Positions 1 to 9,557 are shown, numbered from the stretch's first letter. The stretch: 64,000 bases of DNA from Alicyclobacillus fastidiosus (GCF_026651875.1 NZ_CP104067.1:3224001-3288000), one strand, 5' to 3'. Notes: generated from the sequence alone by a model not told the origin. Program-made: numbers and translations.

Positions 1-743
1 TCGTTGCCCAGTGCATGAAGTTCGTCGGAGTACCCTTTCGACAGCCCATGACTTTCCCCACCTACCACCAAAGCACGAACTTCTGGAAATTCGCGATGCA
101 GGATGGCGATGGACTGCAAAAACAGATCTACTCGCTTCCATGGCTGCAATCTCGCTACCGTCCCTATGACGATCCCGCCATGGTCACCTCGCAACACGCT
201 CTGGCGAATTTTCGTCACTTCACTGGGTTCATAGGACAGTCGAGGGGTTCCGGGATGAATGGAGGTCGCATCGATTGAGTTACGCAGCGTACTTTGAAGC
301 GCTCGACAGGCAAGCTCGCTCGAACAAGCCAGTCCTGCGGGGCGGTTGAATTGTAACATCCACCTGTCGAGACGGCCTAAGAGGGAGGGGATATCATGAC
401 GCCACACGAACAACGGGATTCTCCTCTGTTTTGCCGGAAGCGAGACATAGATACCCGCTTTTGGCATCCAGGCGAGGGCTCGGTCAATTTTCCAATTGTC
501 CAACAACTTTCCAATTTCGTATTGAGCTCGCACGAGGCGACCAATTTCCCTTACTCGGCCGGCCGTGATTACCGAGACTGGATAGCCCATCTTCCTCGTG
601 GCTTCCGCGAGTCCCCCCGGACTTAAGAAGAGTACATGCAGATTTACTGTTGCGTTTCCCGGGCGCGAGGCAAGATATGTGTACAACATCTTTTCAGCTC
701 CGCCGCCAAATTCCCCAAGAGGCATCACGACTAACACGTTCAT
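1..743 (-). CDS. GT4-type glycosyltransferase, 3' end cut by window edge
   Basis: This minus-strand frame is open from an ATG at 743 to the left edge, giving about 247 residues. It is interrupted by the window, not by a stop codon. It starts MNVLVVMPLGEFGGGAEKM, the glycine-rich N-terminal donor-domain start of GT-B glycosyltransferases. It later has GTVARLQPWKRVDLFLQSI, the usual start of the C-terminal nucleotide-sugar-binding domain of GT4 enzymes. An AAAGGTGA ribosome binding site lies about 6 bases before the ATG. The missing part should hold the E-x7-E motif. The role in exopolysaccharide assembly is inferred from the neighbouring glycosyltransferases. Its sugar donor and acceptor cannot be read from sequence. 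Confidence 0.88.
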   Translation of the reverse strand, partial: MNVLVVMPLGEFGGGAEKMLYTYLASRPGNATVNLHVLFLSPGGLAEATRKMGYPVSVITAGRVREIGRLVRAQYEIGKLLDNWKIDRALAWMPKAGIYVSLPAKQRRIPLFVWRHDIPSLLGRLDRWMLQFNRPAGLACSSELACRALQSTLRNSIDATSIHPGTPRLSYEPSEVTKIRQSVLRGDHGGIVIGTVARLQPWKRVDLFLQSIAILHREFPEVRALVVGGESHGLSKGYSDELHALGN

Positions 744-1051
744 CTAGTTCACCTTTTTCAGAATATGTGATTTATGAACACAGTCCTAGCGGTGGACAAA
801 CGCACGATAATGTTCTATATAAAGAACAACTAAGCACAGTATACGCCATATCAACCACTTTAGGAAGGCAAAAATCATGATTTGACCCCGAACAAGCAGC
901 AACGTGACAAGATGTACTCGGTTATTGTCCCAAGCGTCAATTGTTAGCAATAACGCACGAAATCGTGCTATTCTATATTAAGAATGTGAATGTTCTATTT
1001 AAAGTTCCATATATAGTGCCCCTACTCGCCATAATAGGAGGAATCCCTGAC
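744..1051. promoter_or_regulatory. Divergent intergenic region with three SinR-like operators
   Basis: No gene is visible here between the GT4 gene (minus) and the PIG-L gene (plus). A perfect-arm inverted repeat GTTCTATATAAAGAAC lies at 812-827. ATTCTATATTAAGAAT lies at 970-985 and GTTCTATTTAAAGTTC at 992-1007, the latter two exactly 22 bp apart. The arms match the B. subtilis SinR half-site GTTCTYT. A plus-strand promoter, TGGACA (793-798), 17 bp, TATATA (816-821), would overlap the first operator. Binding is inferred. Confidence 0.6.
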
Positions 1052-1951
1052 GTGTTTGGACGATTAAAGACCAAACTGATGCATGCAATCGATCGTACAG
1101 TGTGGAAGGAGGAATTCATTAAACGCCGCGAATACAGAGAAGGCGTGTGCAGATATCCTGACTCCATCGTCGGGAGACAGAATTTCCCGGGGGATCACCT
1201 CAACAGAAGGGGAATATTGGTGATTGCTGCGCACCCGGACGATGACGTTCTAGGCGTGGCCACCACTTTGATTCGGCATTCAAAAAGCGGGGATCCAATC
1301 ACGATTGTATTCACCACCAATGGTGCGGGTGGCGATTGGAAACGTTCGGTTGCGAACCAACGTGCATATGCCGAGCTGCGGTATTCAGAAGCATGTGAAG
1401 GGCTTGCGCTTCTTCACATCCCACCGTCAAACGTCATTAGCCTCGGCTTCCCCGATGGTGGATTGCACCGCTATATCCAACCTCTTACCGCAGATTTACT
1501 GTCCCTGCTCAAAACGATTCGTCCAACTCGCATTTACGTCCATTCCATCGAAGGAGGGCATATCGATCACGATGTAACCAGCTTTGTGGTTCAATTCTTA
1601 TGCCGTCAGTTGGCGTTATCTGAAGTGTATGAGTGGGCAGAGTACAATCGAGAATCGCCACTCGGGACCTCGCAGATCCACTTTCCGAAGGACCCCTTCC
1701 TAAACGATCCAGCGTATACTCGGATTCAGCTGACCGAGGATGAACTTTGCACCAAAACAAAGATGCTCAGCAAGCACCAATCGCAGGAGGACGTGATCCG
1801 CGCCGCCCCATCGCGCCACTCAGAGGTGATTCGCGCAGCGAACCCCGTACACTCGAAGCAACGGCTCCTGCATTTCGGGAAACTACCGCACAATCGAGTT
1901 TCCAGGACGCTCTTTGTATTTGAGCAATTTTCGAAGAATATGCAACTGTAA
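1052..1951 (+). CDS. PIG-L family deacetylase (LmbE-like)
   Basis: A zinc-dependent N-acetyl-sugar deacetylase of the PIG-L/LmbE family, about 299 residues. The metal-binding AHPDDDVLG motif is near residue 52, and a GHIDHD motif further on supplies a further histidine ligand. The open frame continues upstream to 941, but that stretch contains the operator repeats. The GTG at 1052 has an AGGAGG about 10 bases before it, so I start there. It lies on the strand opposite to the glycosyltransferase operon, between SinR-like operators and a strong terminator. It probably deacetylates GlcNAc-type residues of the exopolysaccharide or a precursor, but the substrate is inferred from context. Bacillithiol deacetylase is less likely because a better BshB2 is at 19462-20148. 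Confidence 0.82.
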   Translation: MFGRLKTKLMHAIDRTVWKEEFIKRREYREGVCRYPDSIVGRQNFPGDHLNRRGILVIAAHPDDDVLGVATTLIRHSKSGDPITIVFTTNGAGGDWKRSVANQRAYAELRYSEACEGLALLHIPPSNVISLGFPDGGLHRYIQPLTADLLSLLKTIRPTRIYVHSIEGGHIDHDVTSFVVQFLCRQLALSEVYEWAEYNRESPLGTSQIHFPKDPFLNDPAYTRIQLTEDELCTKTKMLSKHQSQEDVIRAAPSRHSEVIRAANPVHSKQRLLHFGKLPHNRVSRTLFVFEQFSKNMQL

Positions 1952-1989
1952 TACAGGGTTTTGTTGACTATCAAAGATGTACCCTTCCA

Positions 1990-2039
1990 CGACAAATCTC
2001 CCGTTCCAAGTCGCTTCGCTTGTGACGGGAGATTTGTCG
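1990..2039. terminator. Bidirectional intrinsic terminator
   Basis: A perfect 15-bp stem (1990-2004 with 2025-2039) encloses a 20-base loop. It lies between the convergent PIG-L gene and the GT4 gene ending at 2059. An A-rich run follows on the plus strand (2041-2048). It probably ends transcription from both sides. Confidence 0.8.
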
Positions 2040-2058
2040 CTTAAAAAACAGGAACGGC

Positions 2059-3360
2059 TCAACCGCCGATTTTCATGCGAGCCTGCGATTGGGTGTGCGC
2101 CGAAGGGTACGTGGTCGCACGGCCTGCGATCTGTTGAAAACATGCCACCAGGTCTCTGGCCACGACGGAGCAGTCAAACAGGCGCTCCGCTTCTTCGCGG
2201 GCGAGTTGTCCAATCTGTCGCTGTCTTGTCAGATTCTGAAGATCCTGCACGAGCGCACGTACCGCCCGTTCTAATTCGTCCAGATTGCCCATTGCAAATA
2301 CTCGACAACAATCCGGACTCACCTCTTCAGCAGCGCCCACTTTATCACTCGTGATGACTGGTAGGCCGCAGGCCAGCGCCTCCCCTACGGTCAATCCAAA
2401 AGGTTCATAGTGGCTAGGTTGGATGAGCGCGTGAGCCGAATGATACCGTTCCACCATGTTGGTACCTGCCCCCTGCACTTTTCCGACGAACACGGCGACA
2501 TTGGGATTTAAACCGCGTAGCAACGCGGTGTAGTCAGACCAAAGGGACTTGTCTCCAATGATTTGAATTTGAATCTGTTCTGATATGTCTTCTAGGCGAT
2601 GGGACAATTCAACCATCATCTCGACGCCTTTACGGACCGCAATGCGAGAGACAAATAGAAAGACGAGACGATCCCCCTTGTGTTCACGGATGGACGTCTT
2701 TGGCACAAATCTCCCCGTATCAATGGGATTGGGGATCACGGTCATCTTTTCTTCTGGAACCGAGTAGTCGAACGCCAATTCGTCACGGAAATTCTTGCTG
2801 ATGCTAATCACATGTTGTGGATAGCGAATGTGTCTTTGCTGAATGGCGGTACGCATGGTCAACATGAGGCGCGCACCCATGCGTCGAATCCACGATTCCG
2901 TCTGTCTCGAGATAGCCGATTCCCGTCGATGCCACCTGAGTTCGCCAGCCGCGTGCACAGATGGGTGCAATATGATAGGGGGAAGTTGCTTGATAAATTT
3001 CCGCAAAATAGATAGTTCGATATGGGAAAATTGATAGACCAGATCATATGGACGCTCCTCATGCAGCGCAAGGAGTCGCTTGGCTAGCCGATCTTCGGAT
3101 CGATAGTTCGCAATTTGGCCCGTGATAAAACACATCAACCCGTTGCGGCTATACCAACGGTCCCACTCCCACGAAGACGCTTGAAAATAGAAGTGCACAT
3201 TCGATAGGTCGGTTAAACTGGCTGGCAACGCAGATGGTGATCCAGGGAAAAAACAGTCGATCTCTATGTCATAATTGGCGAGTTCCAGCAGCAACTGAGT
3301 TGCCACCCCAGTCGCTCCTCCCGTCTCATTGGGCATGGGGCCTATCCACGCAATCCTCAC
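2059..3360 (-). CDS. GT4 glycosyltransferase
   Basis: A GT-B fold glycosyltransferase of about 433 residues. It begins VRIAWIGPMPNETGGATGVA, a GT4 N-terminal nucleotide-binding start. It carries FVSRIAVRKGVEMMVEL and the E-x7-E motif EPFGLTVGEALACGLPVI in the C-terminal domain. The GTG at 3360 has AGGAGG 7 bases upstream. The frame runs on to an ATG at 3384, but that codon lies inside a SinR-like operator. It has its own promoter at 3393-3420, so it can be transcribed apart from the rest of the operon. Sugar specificity is unknown. Confidence 0.88.
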   Translation of the reverse strand: MRIAWIGPMPNETGGATGVATQLLLELANYDIEIDCFFPGSPSALPASLTDLSNVHFYFQASSWEWDRWYSRNGLMCFITGQIANYRSEDRLAKRLLALHEERPYDLVYQFSHIELSILRKFIKQLPPIILHPSVHAAGELRWHRRESAISRQTESWIRRMGARLMLTMRTAIQQRHIRYPQHVISISKNFRDELAFDYSVPEEKMTVIPNPIDTGRFVPKTSIREHKGDRLVFLFVSRIAVRKGVEMMVELSHRLEDISEQIQIQIIGDKSLWSDYTALLRGLNPNVAVFVGKVQGAGTNMVERYHSAHALIQPSHYEPFGLTVGEALACGLPVITSDKVGAAEEVSPDCCRVFAMGNLDELERAVRALVQDLQNLTRQRQIGQLAREEAERLFDCSVVARDLVACFQQIAGRATTYPSAHTQSQARMKIGG

Positions 3361-3366
3361 TTTGAA

Positions 3367-3420
3367 GCCTCCTATAAAGAACATTATTGTTCATTATATA
3401 GAACAACAAAACATAATCAA
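3367..3420 (-). promoter_or_regulatory. Sigma-A-like promoter overlapped by two SinR-like operators
   Basis: On the minus strand TTGATT (3420-3415), a 16-bp spacer and TATAAT (3398-3393) form a good promoter. The 16-bp inverted repeat GTTCATTATATAGAAC (3389-3404) covers the -10 box. A second copy with one good arm, AAAGAAC, lies at 3367-3382, exactly 22 bp away. The -35 overlaps the stop codon of the upstream gene. A bound repressor would block polymerase here. Binding is inferred from similarity to the SinR site. Confidence 0.68.
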
Positions 3421-4568
3421 GTCACGGTTGCAGAGACTCGAGGCCATTCTGCAGAGTCTCGCTCCTCTTCCAACAGATCAGTGACAAATTTTGTGAACCG
3501 CTGGATTTGCCCTTCCTGGTCAAACATCCCTTCGGCATCGACGATACTTGAACGCTTGTATGCAATTTCTTCGAGCGTCATCTGTGACAGAAGTTGCGTG
3601 AGCGCCTCCACGTAATCGTCGCCCCACGGGTACCTTCCTCTTAGGCGCCAGATAAAATCTCCGTGCAAGTCGTATGCCAACGGCAGTTGTCCGCTGACGA
3701 CCGGAAGCTTAACGGACAAGTATTCACTGATTTTTGTGGTATAACGAAAATTGCCCACCTGGTCCATGGATTGAGGAAGACTCGCAAGATCCATGGCCGC
3801 TAAGTAGTCAGGTACCTGTTCTCTTGGAATTCGTCCTGTAAAAATTACCTGATTTTGCCGATTTAGCCGAGCTGCTTCCTCTAGATGAGGTTTCCCATCC
3901 CCATCCCCGACAATCAGCACTTTGATATCGGTACGATGGACCTTCTGAATCGCCTTCACCAATTCATACCCATAACAAAACCCGACCTTACGATTCCAAC
4001 TCAGGGAGCCGACAATTCCAATCACAATGTCCTCGTCTCGGATTCCGAGTTGCTTTCGAATGGCCGTCCGCGCGGATTGAATTTGTACTTCGGTTCGCCG
4101 AAACGGCGCCCATCCCGGAACGGTCATTGCCCGGGGAGCTCCGAAGGTCAGTGCTCGGCCAGCCAAGTAAGGAGTCCATCCGACGTAACCTGAGGACTTT
4201 TTACAAAGAATCCGTTCATAGAACGTGAATATTGGCTGAAGCAGCGGATGAAATTTGCCGACATACGGACCCACAGCGTCGCCACTGCTCACCACGTAGG
4301 GGACATTGCCTACGATACTGCCAAGAATGACGGCGAGACCGCCACCAATACCTGTGCCTTCCATCACAACTAGCCTTGGCTTACGGCGGATTAGGTGGCG
4401 AAACAGCGCGTAAGCGGAGCCAAACTTATGACTTTTCTGGAACTGGTAGTGAGTGACTGGAAGATCGCGACAAAGCGTAGACAGTCGCCTCGCATCCTCA
4501 CTCTCCGCCCCTTGCGTCGCAAAGACCAAAATCTCCGGCTGTTTGTTCAAACTATGCGCGTTCGACAT
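3417..4568 (-). CDS. GT4-like glycosyltransferase
   Basis: A 383-residue GT-B glycosyltransferase. The C-terminal half has IGIVGSLSWNRKVGFCYGYELV, then VLIVGDGDGKPHLEEAARL and FTGRIPREQVPDYLAAMDLA, as in GT4 enzymes. The usual E-x7-E motif is replaced by a diverged stretch, YTTKISEYLSVKLPVV, that keeps the second glutamate. The N-terminal half (EILVFATQGAESEDARRL) is diverged from its neighbours. The ATG start overlaps the end of the upstream gene by 17 bases, so the two are translationally linked. Probable role: one step of exopolysaccharide repeat-unit assembly. Confidence 0.82.
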   Translation of the reverse strand: MSNAHSLNKQPEILVFATQGAESEDARRLSTLCRDLPVTHYQFQKSHKFGSAYALFRHLIRRKPRLVVMEGTGIGGGLAVILGSIVGNVPYVVSSGDAVGPYVGKFHPLLQPIFTFYERILCKKSSGYVGWTPYLAGRALTFGAPRAMTVPGWAPFRRTEVQIQSARTAIRKQLGIRDEDIVIGIVGSLSWNRKVGFCYGYELVKAIQKVHRTDIKVLIVGDGDGKPHLEEAARLNRQNQVIFTGRIPREQVPDYLAAMDLASLPQSMDQVGNFRYTTKISEYLSVKLPVVSGQLPLAYDLHGDFIWRLRGRYPWGDDYVEALTQLLSQMTLEEIAYKRSSIVDAEGMFDQEGQIQRFTKFVTDLLEEERDSAEWPRVSATVT

Positions 4569-5760
4569 TCCGAACCCCTGCCTTCACTGTTTCAGTCCGT
4601 TTCTTGGACTGAGTCGATTCCAGAAGGATCTCTTCGTACAATGCCCGGAACCGATGGTACATCGCATCCCACGTCATTCGTTCTACCCGTTCGCGAACTG
4701 CTGTGCGCATTTGGTTCAGGTGCTCGGGATTTCGCAAGAGCATGTCCAAACGACTGACAATGTGCTCGACATCCTGTCGGACAAGATAGCCAGAGACACC
4801 GTCCTCGACGACGTCGTTTGCACCCCCTACATCCGTAACGACCATGGCGAGGCCACTTGCGGCCGCTTCTAATACAGCAAGCGAGCAAGCCTCATAGCTG
4901 GAAGGAAAGAGAAATACGTCACTCATTTGATACCAGTGTTCTGGATTGGCCTGTCTGCCGGCAAAAATCACTCGATGCCGGACTTCCTCGGAGACAAAAT
5001 GAAGAAACGCATCCGCGTTGCCAGAACCGACAACGACCATATAGACGTTTGGGTGCAGTACGGCAATCTCATTAAATGCTTGCAGAGCAAACTGCAGCCC
5101 CTTTCTTCCCCAATCGCCGCCCATAAACAACAAAAACGTACCGTCTTCGGGCAATCCGTGAATACCGCGCAGCTTTCTTCTTTCAAGGTGTTGAACAGGG
5201 TGGAACTTCGTGACATCCACTCCATTTGGAATCACCGTGACCGTAGATTCAGGACACTTGTAAGCCGCTGACAACTCCTGTTTGATGCGACTTGAAACAG
5301 CGACCAATCTTCGGGTGCGTGTGGGGCGATAGCAAAAGTTCTCCAACCACAACTTCATCTTGATGCTGATGGCCGAATTGATTCGATGGAAAATTGACTT
5401 CGACACATCTCTATCCCCGATACCTGTTTGTACATAGCCGCGATGACAAAAGTGAATCGTCGATACGTCAACTCGGTTGAACACAATCGCGCCCGTAGTA
5501 TGGACCAAGTTCTGTTTCATAAAGAGCAGGCGAATCGAAGCGCAAATGGAAAACAGCACAATCATCACCGGGAATGGCTTGCGGGGGGTCGGAATACGAA
5601 TAAATCGCACACCGTCCGAATCTTGCAACTTCATGGTCGACGCCATCACGGTGATGGAGAAGTCGTTTTTGACGCGCGTGATCAATTCCGTCAAGTGTTT
5701 CTCCATTCCGCCAATGCCGCCGACGTCATTCGCCACAAAGACAATCTGCCGATTCTTCAC
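4552..5760 (-). CDS. GT4 glycosyltransferase
   Basis: A 402-residue GT4 enzyme. The N-terminus QIVFVANDVGGIGGMEKHL is the typical acceptor-domain glycine loop. The C-terminal domain has LLFMGGDWGRKGLQFALQAF and the E-x7-E region EACSLAVLEAAASGLAMV. The GTG start overlaps the upstream stop as GTGA, with GGGAG just before it. It belongs to the tightly packed minus-strand operon. Specificity is not predictable. Confidence 0.87.
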   Translation of the reverse strand: MKNRQIVFVANDVGGIGGMEKHLTELITRVKNDFSITVMASTMKLQDSDGVRFIRIPTPRKPFPVMIVLFSICASIRLLFMKQNLVHTTGAIVFNRVDVSTIHFCHRGYVQTGIGDRDVSKSIFHRINSAISIKMKLWLENFCYRPTRTRRLVAVSSRIKQELSAAYKCPESTVTVIPNGVDVTKFHPVQHLERRKLRGIHGLPEDGTFLLFMGGDWGRKGLQFALQAFNEIAVLHPNVYMVVVGSGNADAFLHFVSEEVRHRVIFAGRQANPEHWYQMSDVFLFPSSYEACSLAVLEAAASGLAMVVTDVGGANDVVEDGVSGYLVRQDVEHIVSRLDMLLRNPEHLNQMRTAVRERVERMTWDAMYHRFRALYEEILLESTQSKKRTETVKAGVRNVERA

Positions 5761-7001
5761 TCTCTTACTCCCTTCAAACTCTGTTCCGATACTCGTCGCG
5801 CGCTCGCTGAAATGGCTTGCTCACCCCGAGCCTTCCGGCCGAGTTCGCTCGTGAGTGCGGCGTAGGAGCGCTGGATCGTTTGCGCAGTACTTTGAATCGA
5901 AAATTGCTCAATCGACCTTCGGCGCCCCTGCGCCCCCAGCCTCTCACGAAGTCCAGCATCGTCAGACATCTGTCGTAGGTATTTTGACATCGAGTCCGTA
6001 TCTCCGACGTCGGTTAGGAACCCTGTAACGCCGTGGACGACAATTTCCGGGATGCCCCCTTCGTTCGTACCAATCACTGGCTTACCTGCGAGCATCGCCT
6101 CAATGACGACCCTACCAAACGGTTCGTTTTCAGAAGGAATCAGGAGCACATCGATAGTCCTCATAATGTTCATGATGTCCTCACGAAACCCCAAGAAGCG
6201 CACGCTCTCCTGCACACCAAGCTCCACCGCCCACTTTTTCAGGCGCGTTTCGTAGTCGACATTCTCCTGGCGAAATTTTGGCTCACCGACGATCCACAAC
6301 TCACTGCCCTGTCTCTCGCTTGCAAACTGCGAAAATGCCAGAAGGGCGTCATGCTGCCGTTTCCACGGTGCGATTTGGCCGACCACGCCCACGATGAATG
6401 CGTCCTCTTGGATGTCGAATTGAGGGCGAATAGAGGACCATTTGGTATCACTGGTGTCGATCCCGTTGTACACAATCGTCGCCTTCCCACCCAGTTGCTT
6501 GGTGCTGGCAAAGTTATTTCGAATCGCCTTCGAAATGGTGAATACCTCGTCCACGCGGATGGCAGCGACCTTGCGAATCGCCCTTCCAATCGCGTTGTGT
6601 GGAAGCGTATCTCGGATATGCCAGACCAATGTCATACGTCGTCCCGCCACCGCCACGATGGAAATGAGGCCCGCGCGAATCGAGTTGGCGTGGATGATGT
6701 CGGGTCGCAGTATCTTCAGCGTCCGTCGGAACTCCATGCCGGCCAAGACGGTACCGCATATTCCGAGGAGAACATGGATGGGATTCTTCGTCATTCTTGC
6801 TCGAAAGCTGCGAATTGGGCTCACGCGTATACCGGCGGACCTCGCGCGTTCTAACAGTTCCCCTTCCGGGGCCACAAGGATGGTCTCGATGTCTTTAATC
6901 TGCGAAATGGTCAGTAAGAGGCTAATCTCTGCACCACTGACATCGCCCGAGTGATTGTAGTACACGACACGGCTAGGTAAACCTGTCGACTGCTTAACCA
7001 T
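5757..7001 (-). CDS. GT4 glycosyltransferase
   Basis: About 414 residues from the ATG at 7001. The frame extends further upstream to 7067, but the ATG at 7001 follows a GAGGAG and overlaps the preceding gene by only 8 bases. Motifs are VYYNHSGDVSGAEISLLL at the N-terminus, GVVGQIAPWKRQHDALLAF in the second domain, and EPFGRVVIEAMLAGKPVI as the E-x7-E donor-binding motif. It is translationally coupled at both ends within the operon. It presumably adds a sugar to the lipid-linked repeat unit. Confidence 0.87.
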   Translation of the reverse strand: MVKQSTGLPSRVVYYNHSGDVSGAEISLLLTISQIKDIETILVAPEGELLERARSAGIRVSPIRSFRARMTKNPIHVLLGICGTVLAGMEFRRTLKILRPDIIHANSIRAGLISIVAVAGRRMTLVWHIRDTLPHNAIGRAIRKVAAIRVDEVFTISKAIRNNFASTKQLGGKATIVYNGIDTSDTKWSSIRPQFDIQEDAFIVGVVGQIAPWKRQHDALLAFSQFASERQGSELWIVGEPKFRQENVDYETRLKKWAVELGVQESVRFLGFREDIMNIMRTIDVLLIPSENEPFGRVVIEAMLAGKPVIGTNEGGIPEIVVHGVTGFLTDVGDTDSMSKYLRQMSDDAGLRERLGAQGRRRSIEQFSIQSTAQTIQRSYAALTSELGRKARGEQAISASARRVSEQSLKGVRE

Positions 7002-8199
7002 GACGGTGGGTCTCCTCAACGGATGGAACCAAGGCTGGCCCTTGTCGCTTGCCAATCGCGACGTCAAAGACGTGCCGAATCTGTGGAATCACGGCGCGCC
7101 AGGTATAGTGCTGCGCCACGTGGAGCCTTGTTTGACCTCTGTCGGGGAGTCGCTCTGGATGGGACAAAACGTTTCCCAACCCTTCGCGCAAATCGTGGAC
7201 TGACGAACCGCCAAACAGCAGCTTTTCATCAAAGCGCTCCAAGATCTCCTTTGTCCCGCCAACCGGTGTACCCACAACAGGTGTGCCAGAGGCCATCGCC
7301 TCCAGCGTGACCAATCCAAATCCCTCCAGGGCAACGCTCGGAACGACCAGCAAATCCGCCGCGCGGTAGTAGGAAGGCAACTGTTCATCCGCGAGGCGAT
7401 TTGTAAACCTGACATGGTTCTCCAGGTGTAGATCACGAGTCAACTGCTGCAACTCGTCGTACATTTCCCCGCCACCGACGATGACGAGGAGCACATTGGG
7501 AAAGTCGTGACGCAATGCGTCAAGTGCCCGAATCAGATTGCCTAGTCCCATTCTTCTCGCGAGGCGTCGAACCGTAAGAAGAATGAATTTATCAGTCGGC
7601 AACTTTAATCGATGTCGCAACGATTCTCGATCCTCCGCATCGTGAAACCGCTCGATATCGACGGCACCCGGGACGATATGAACTCGGTCTTCAGGCACCC
7701 CGTAGTGCTCGACGAGCTCGTCTCGAAAATACCGGCTCAGGACGATAAATCGGTCCGATTGCCGATACACCCGCTTTTCAATCGCGCGCTGCATCTGAAA
7801 ACGAACTTGCGACGAAAGGGATCGGTTGGTCCCGTGTTCCAACTTTGCTTCATACGCCCAGGGTCCGTGGAAATGGGTGACGATGGGCTGCTCCGTCGAG
7901 ATTCCACCTCCGGCCCATGCGTAGTAGGCGAAATGTGGATTATAAATGTCGAATTTGCCTTGCTTCAGTTCCGCTTGCAAAGCTCTCTTCCATTCCTGCC
8001 GAACCTGAACTAGATTGGAGCCACTTCCGTTCACCGCCCGAACATAATCTGGCAAGTCACGCTGTTGCGCCTCGCAGATTCTTACAAGGGCCCTTGAAGA
8101 TCCATTGGAATTCCATGCCGCCAGGTAGTCTGCAAAGTATCGGTTCAAACCGCCCGGCTGTTCGCTAAACCAGCCCATACCCGTAGCCAGTATGTGCAT
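6994..8199 (-). CDS. GT4 glycosyltransferase
   Basis: A 401-residue GT4 enzyme. It starts MHILATGMGWFSEQPGGLNRY, followed by a conserved HFHGPWAYEAKLE stretch in the acceptor domain. The donor domain has LTVRRLARRMGLGNLIRAL and the E-x7-E motif EGFGLVTLEAMASGTPVV. GGGAGGGG stands before the ATG. It lies directly downstream of the UDP-glucose dehydrogenase gene with a 44-base gap. A UDP-glucuronate donor is possible for one of these transferases, but that is only inference. Confidence 0.88.
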   Translation of the reverse strand: MHILATGMGWFSEQPGGLNRYFADYLAAWNSNGSSRALVRICEAQQRDLPDYVRAVNGSGSNLVQVRQEWKRALQAELKQGKFDIYNPHFAYYAWAGGGISTEQPIVTHFHGPWAYEAKLEHGTNRSLSSQVRFQMQRAIEKRVYRQSDRFIVLSRYFRDELVEHYGVPEDRVHIVPGAVDIERFHDAEDRESLRHRLKLPTDKFILLTVRRLARRMGLGNLIRALDALRHDFPNVLLVIVGGGEMYDELQQLTRDLHLENHVRFTNRLADEQLPSYYRAADLLVVPSVALEGFGLVTLEAMASGTPVVGTPVGGTKEILERFDEKLLFGGSSVHDLREGLGNVLSHPERLPDRGQTRLHVAQHYTWRAVIPQIRHVFDVAIGKRQGPALVPSVEETHRHG

Positions 8200-8243
8200 T
8201 CACAACCCCTCCCAAATTGAATAAAACTCGGCCTGCACTTTGT

Positions 8244-9557
8244 CTATCTCGAGGTGGCAGCAAGCGACGGAGCCGGATGAAACCCGAAATTTTCAAGGAC
8301 AAAACCCGCTCGTTCAAGGGCCACCGGATCTAGTACATTGCGACCATCGAAGACAAACCGACCGCGCATAATGGTTCCGACACGTATCCAATCTAGCTCC
8401 ACAATCTCCGGCCATTCCGTGACGACAATCGCAGCGTCCGAATTTTGTAGTGCCACGTACGGATCATCCATGACGCGAACAGACTCTTGCTTCTGCAACC
8501 AAAAGCGTGTGACGACCGGATCGTAAAACTGAACCTGCGCCCCGTGGTCGCGCAATCGTTCGCCAATTTCCAGCGCTGGCGACTCCCGGATATCGTTGGT
8601 GCCCGGCTTAAACGCCACACCTAAAAGCGTCACGCGCAGGTTGTTCAGGTCGCCAAACCACTGACGAAGTCGTTCGATCGGCTCCGTGCGTTGACGCTGG
8701 TTCACTTCGACCACGGCTTTGAGCAGTTTAAAGTCGTACGCTACATCCCCTGCGATGTTGACCAATGCACGAGTGTCCTTTGGAAAACAAGACCCGCCAT
8801 AGCCTAGACCGGCACGTAAAAACGAGGAACCAATCCGTGGATCCAGCCCCATCCCTTGAGACACCAGTTGTACGTCCGCCCCAACGCGTTCGCAGATATT
8901 TGCAATTTCGTTGATGAACGAGATTTTTGTCGCGAGAAACGCATTGGAGGCGTACTTGATCATCTCTGCCGTCGAGCGATTACAAGCCACAATTGGTACG
9001 TCGAGCGGGCTGTGAAGTTGTTTCAACACACGCAAGGACTCGTCGTCAGGGACACCGAAGATCAATCGACTTGGTTGTAACGTGTCGGACAACGCGCTAC
9101 CTTCGCGCAGGAACTCTGGAATCGACACAACCCTGATGTCTCTGCGCCCCATGGTTTCCAGATACGTTTCGATGCTGTGTGCAGTTCCTACTGGGACTGT
9201 GCTTTTGGTCCCAATCAAGGCACCCTGTTTGAGCTTGTTTCCGAGTTCTGTAACGACTTCAAACACGCTTGTGAGGTCAGCAGAGCCATCGCTGCGAGGC
9301 GGCGTGCCCACCGCAATCAGCGCAATATCAAAATCTGCGCAATCCGAGATCTTGGTGTCAAACCACAGTCTGTGTTCAAGCAATTGCTCTTGTAAAAGTG
9401 GCTCGAGTCCATCTTCATAGATGGGGCACTCCCCCATGTTCAGCATGGTAATTTTCTGTTGATCCTGGTCCACGCAGACGACGTCGTGCCCGAAACTGGC
9501 CAAGCAAACCCCAGTCACCAACCCCACGTAACCAGTTCCCACAACCAACACCTTCAT
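8244..9557 (-). CDS. ugd: UDP-glucose 6-dehydrogenase
   Basis: Oxidises UDP-glucose to UDP-glucuronate with two NAD+, supplying an acidic sugar for the polysaccharide. The 437 residues include the Rossmann motif G7-T-G-Y-V-G12 and the active-site loop GYGGSCFPKDT with the catalytic cysteine at residue 257. FKPGTNDIRESPA follows in the C-terminal UDP-binding domain. Length and order agree with TuaD/Ugd enzymes. The ATG overlaps the upstream glycosyltransferase stop as ATGA. Its presence suggests that the exopolysaccharide contains glucuronic acid or a derived uronic acid. Confidence 0.96.
   Translation of the reverse strand: MKVLVVGTGYVGLVTGVCLASFGHDVVCVDQDQQKITMLNMGECPIYEDGLEPLLQEQLLEHRLWFDTKISDCADFDIALIAVGTPPRSDGSADLTSVFEVVTELGNKLKQGALIGTKSTVPVGTAHSIETYLETMGRRDIRVVSIPEFLREGSALSDTLQPSRLIFGVPDDESLRVLKQLHSPLDVPIVACNRSTAEMIKYASNAFLATKISFINEIANICERVGADVQLVSQGMGLDPRIGSSFLRAGLGYGGSCFPKDTRALVNIAGDVAYDFKLLKAVVEVNQRQRTEPIERLRQWFGDLNNLRVTLLGVAFKPGTNDIRESPALEIGERLRDHGAQVQFYDPVVTRFWLQKQESVRVMDDPYVALQNSDAAIVVTEWPEIVELDWIRVGTIMRGRFVFDGRNVLDPVALERAGFVLENFGFHPAPSLAATSR

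Noticed and set aside
941..1051. A longer start (TTG at 941) for the PIG-L protein
   Set aside because: It would place two operator repeats inside the coding region and has no ribosome binding site. The GTG at 1052 has AGGAGG.
5428..6854. Long plus-strand frames opposite the glycosyltransferase genes
   Set aside because: They have no ribosome binding sites or family motifs, and the opposite strand encodes clear GT4 proteins.
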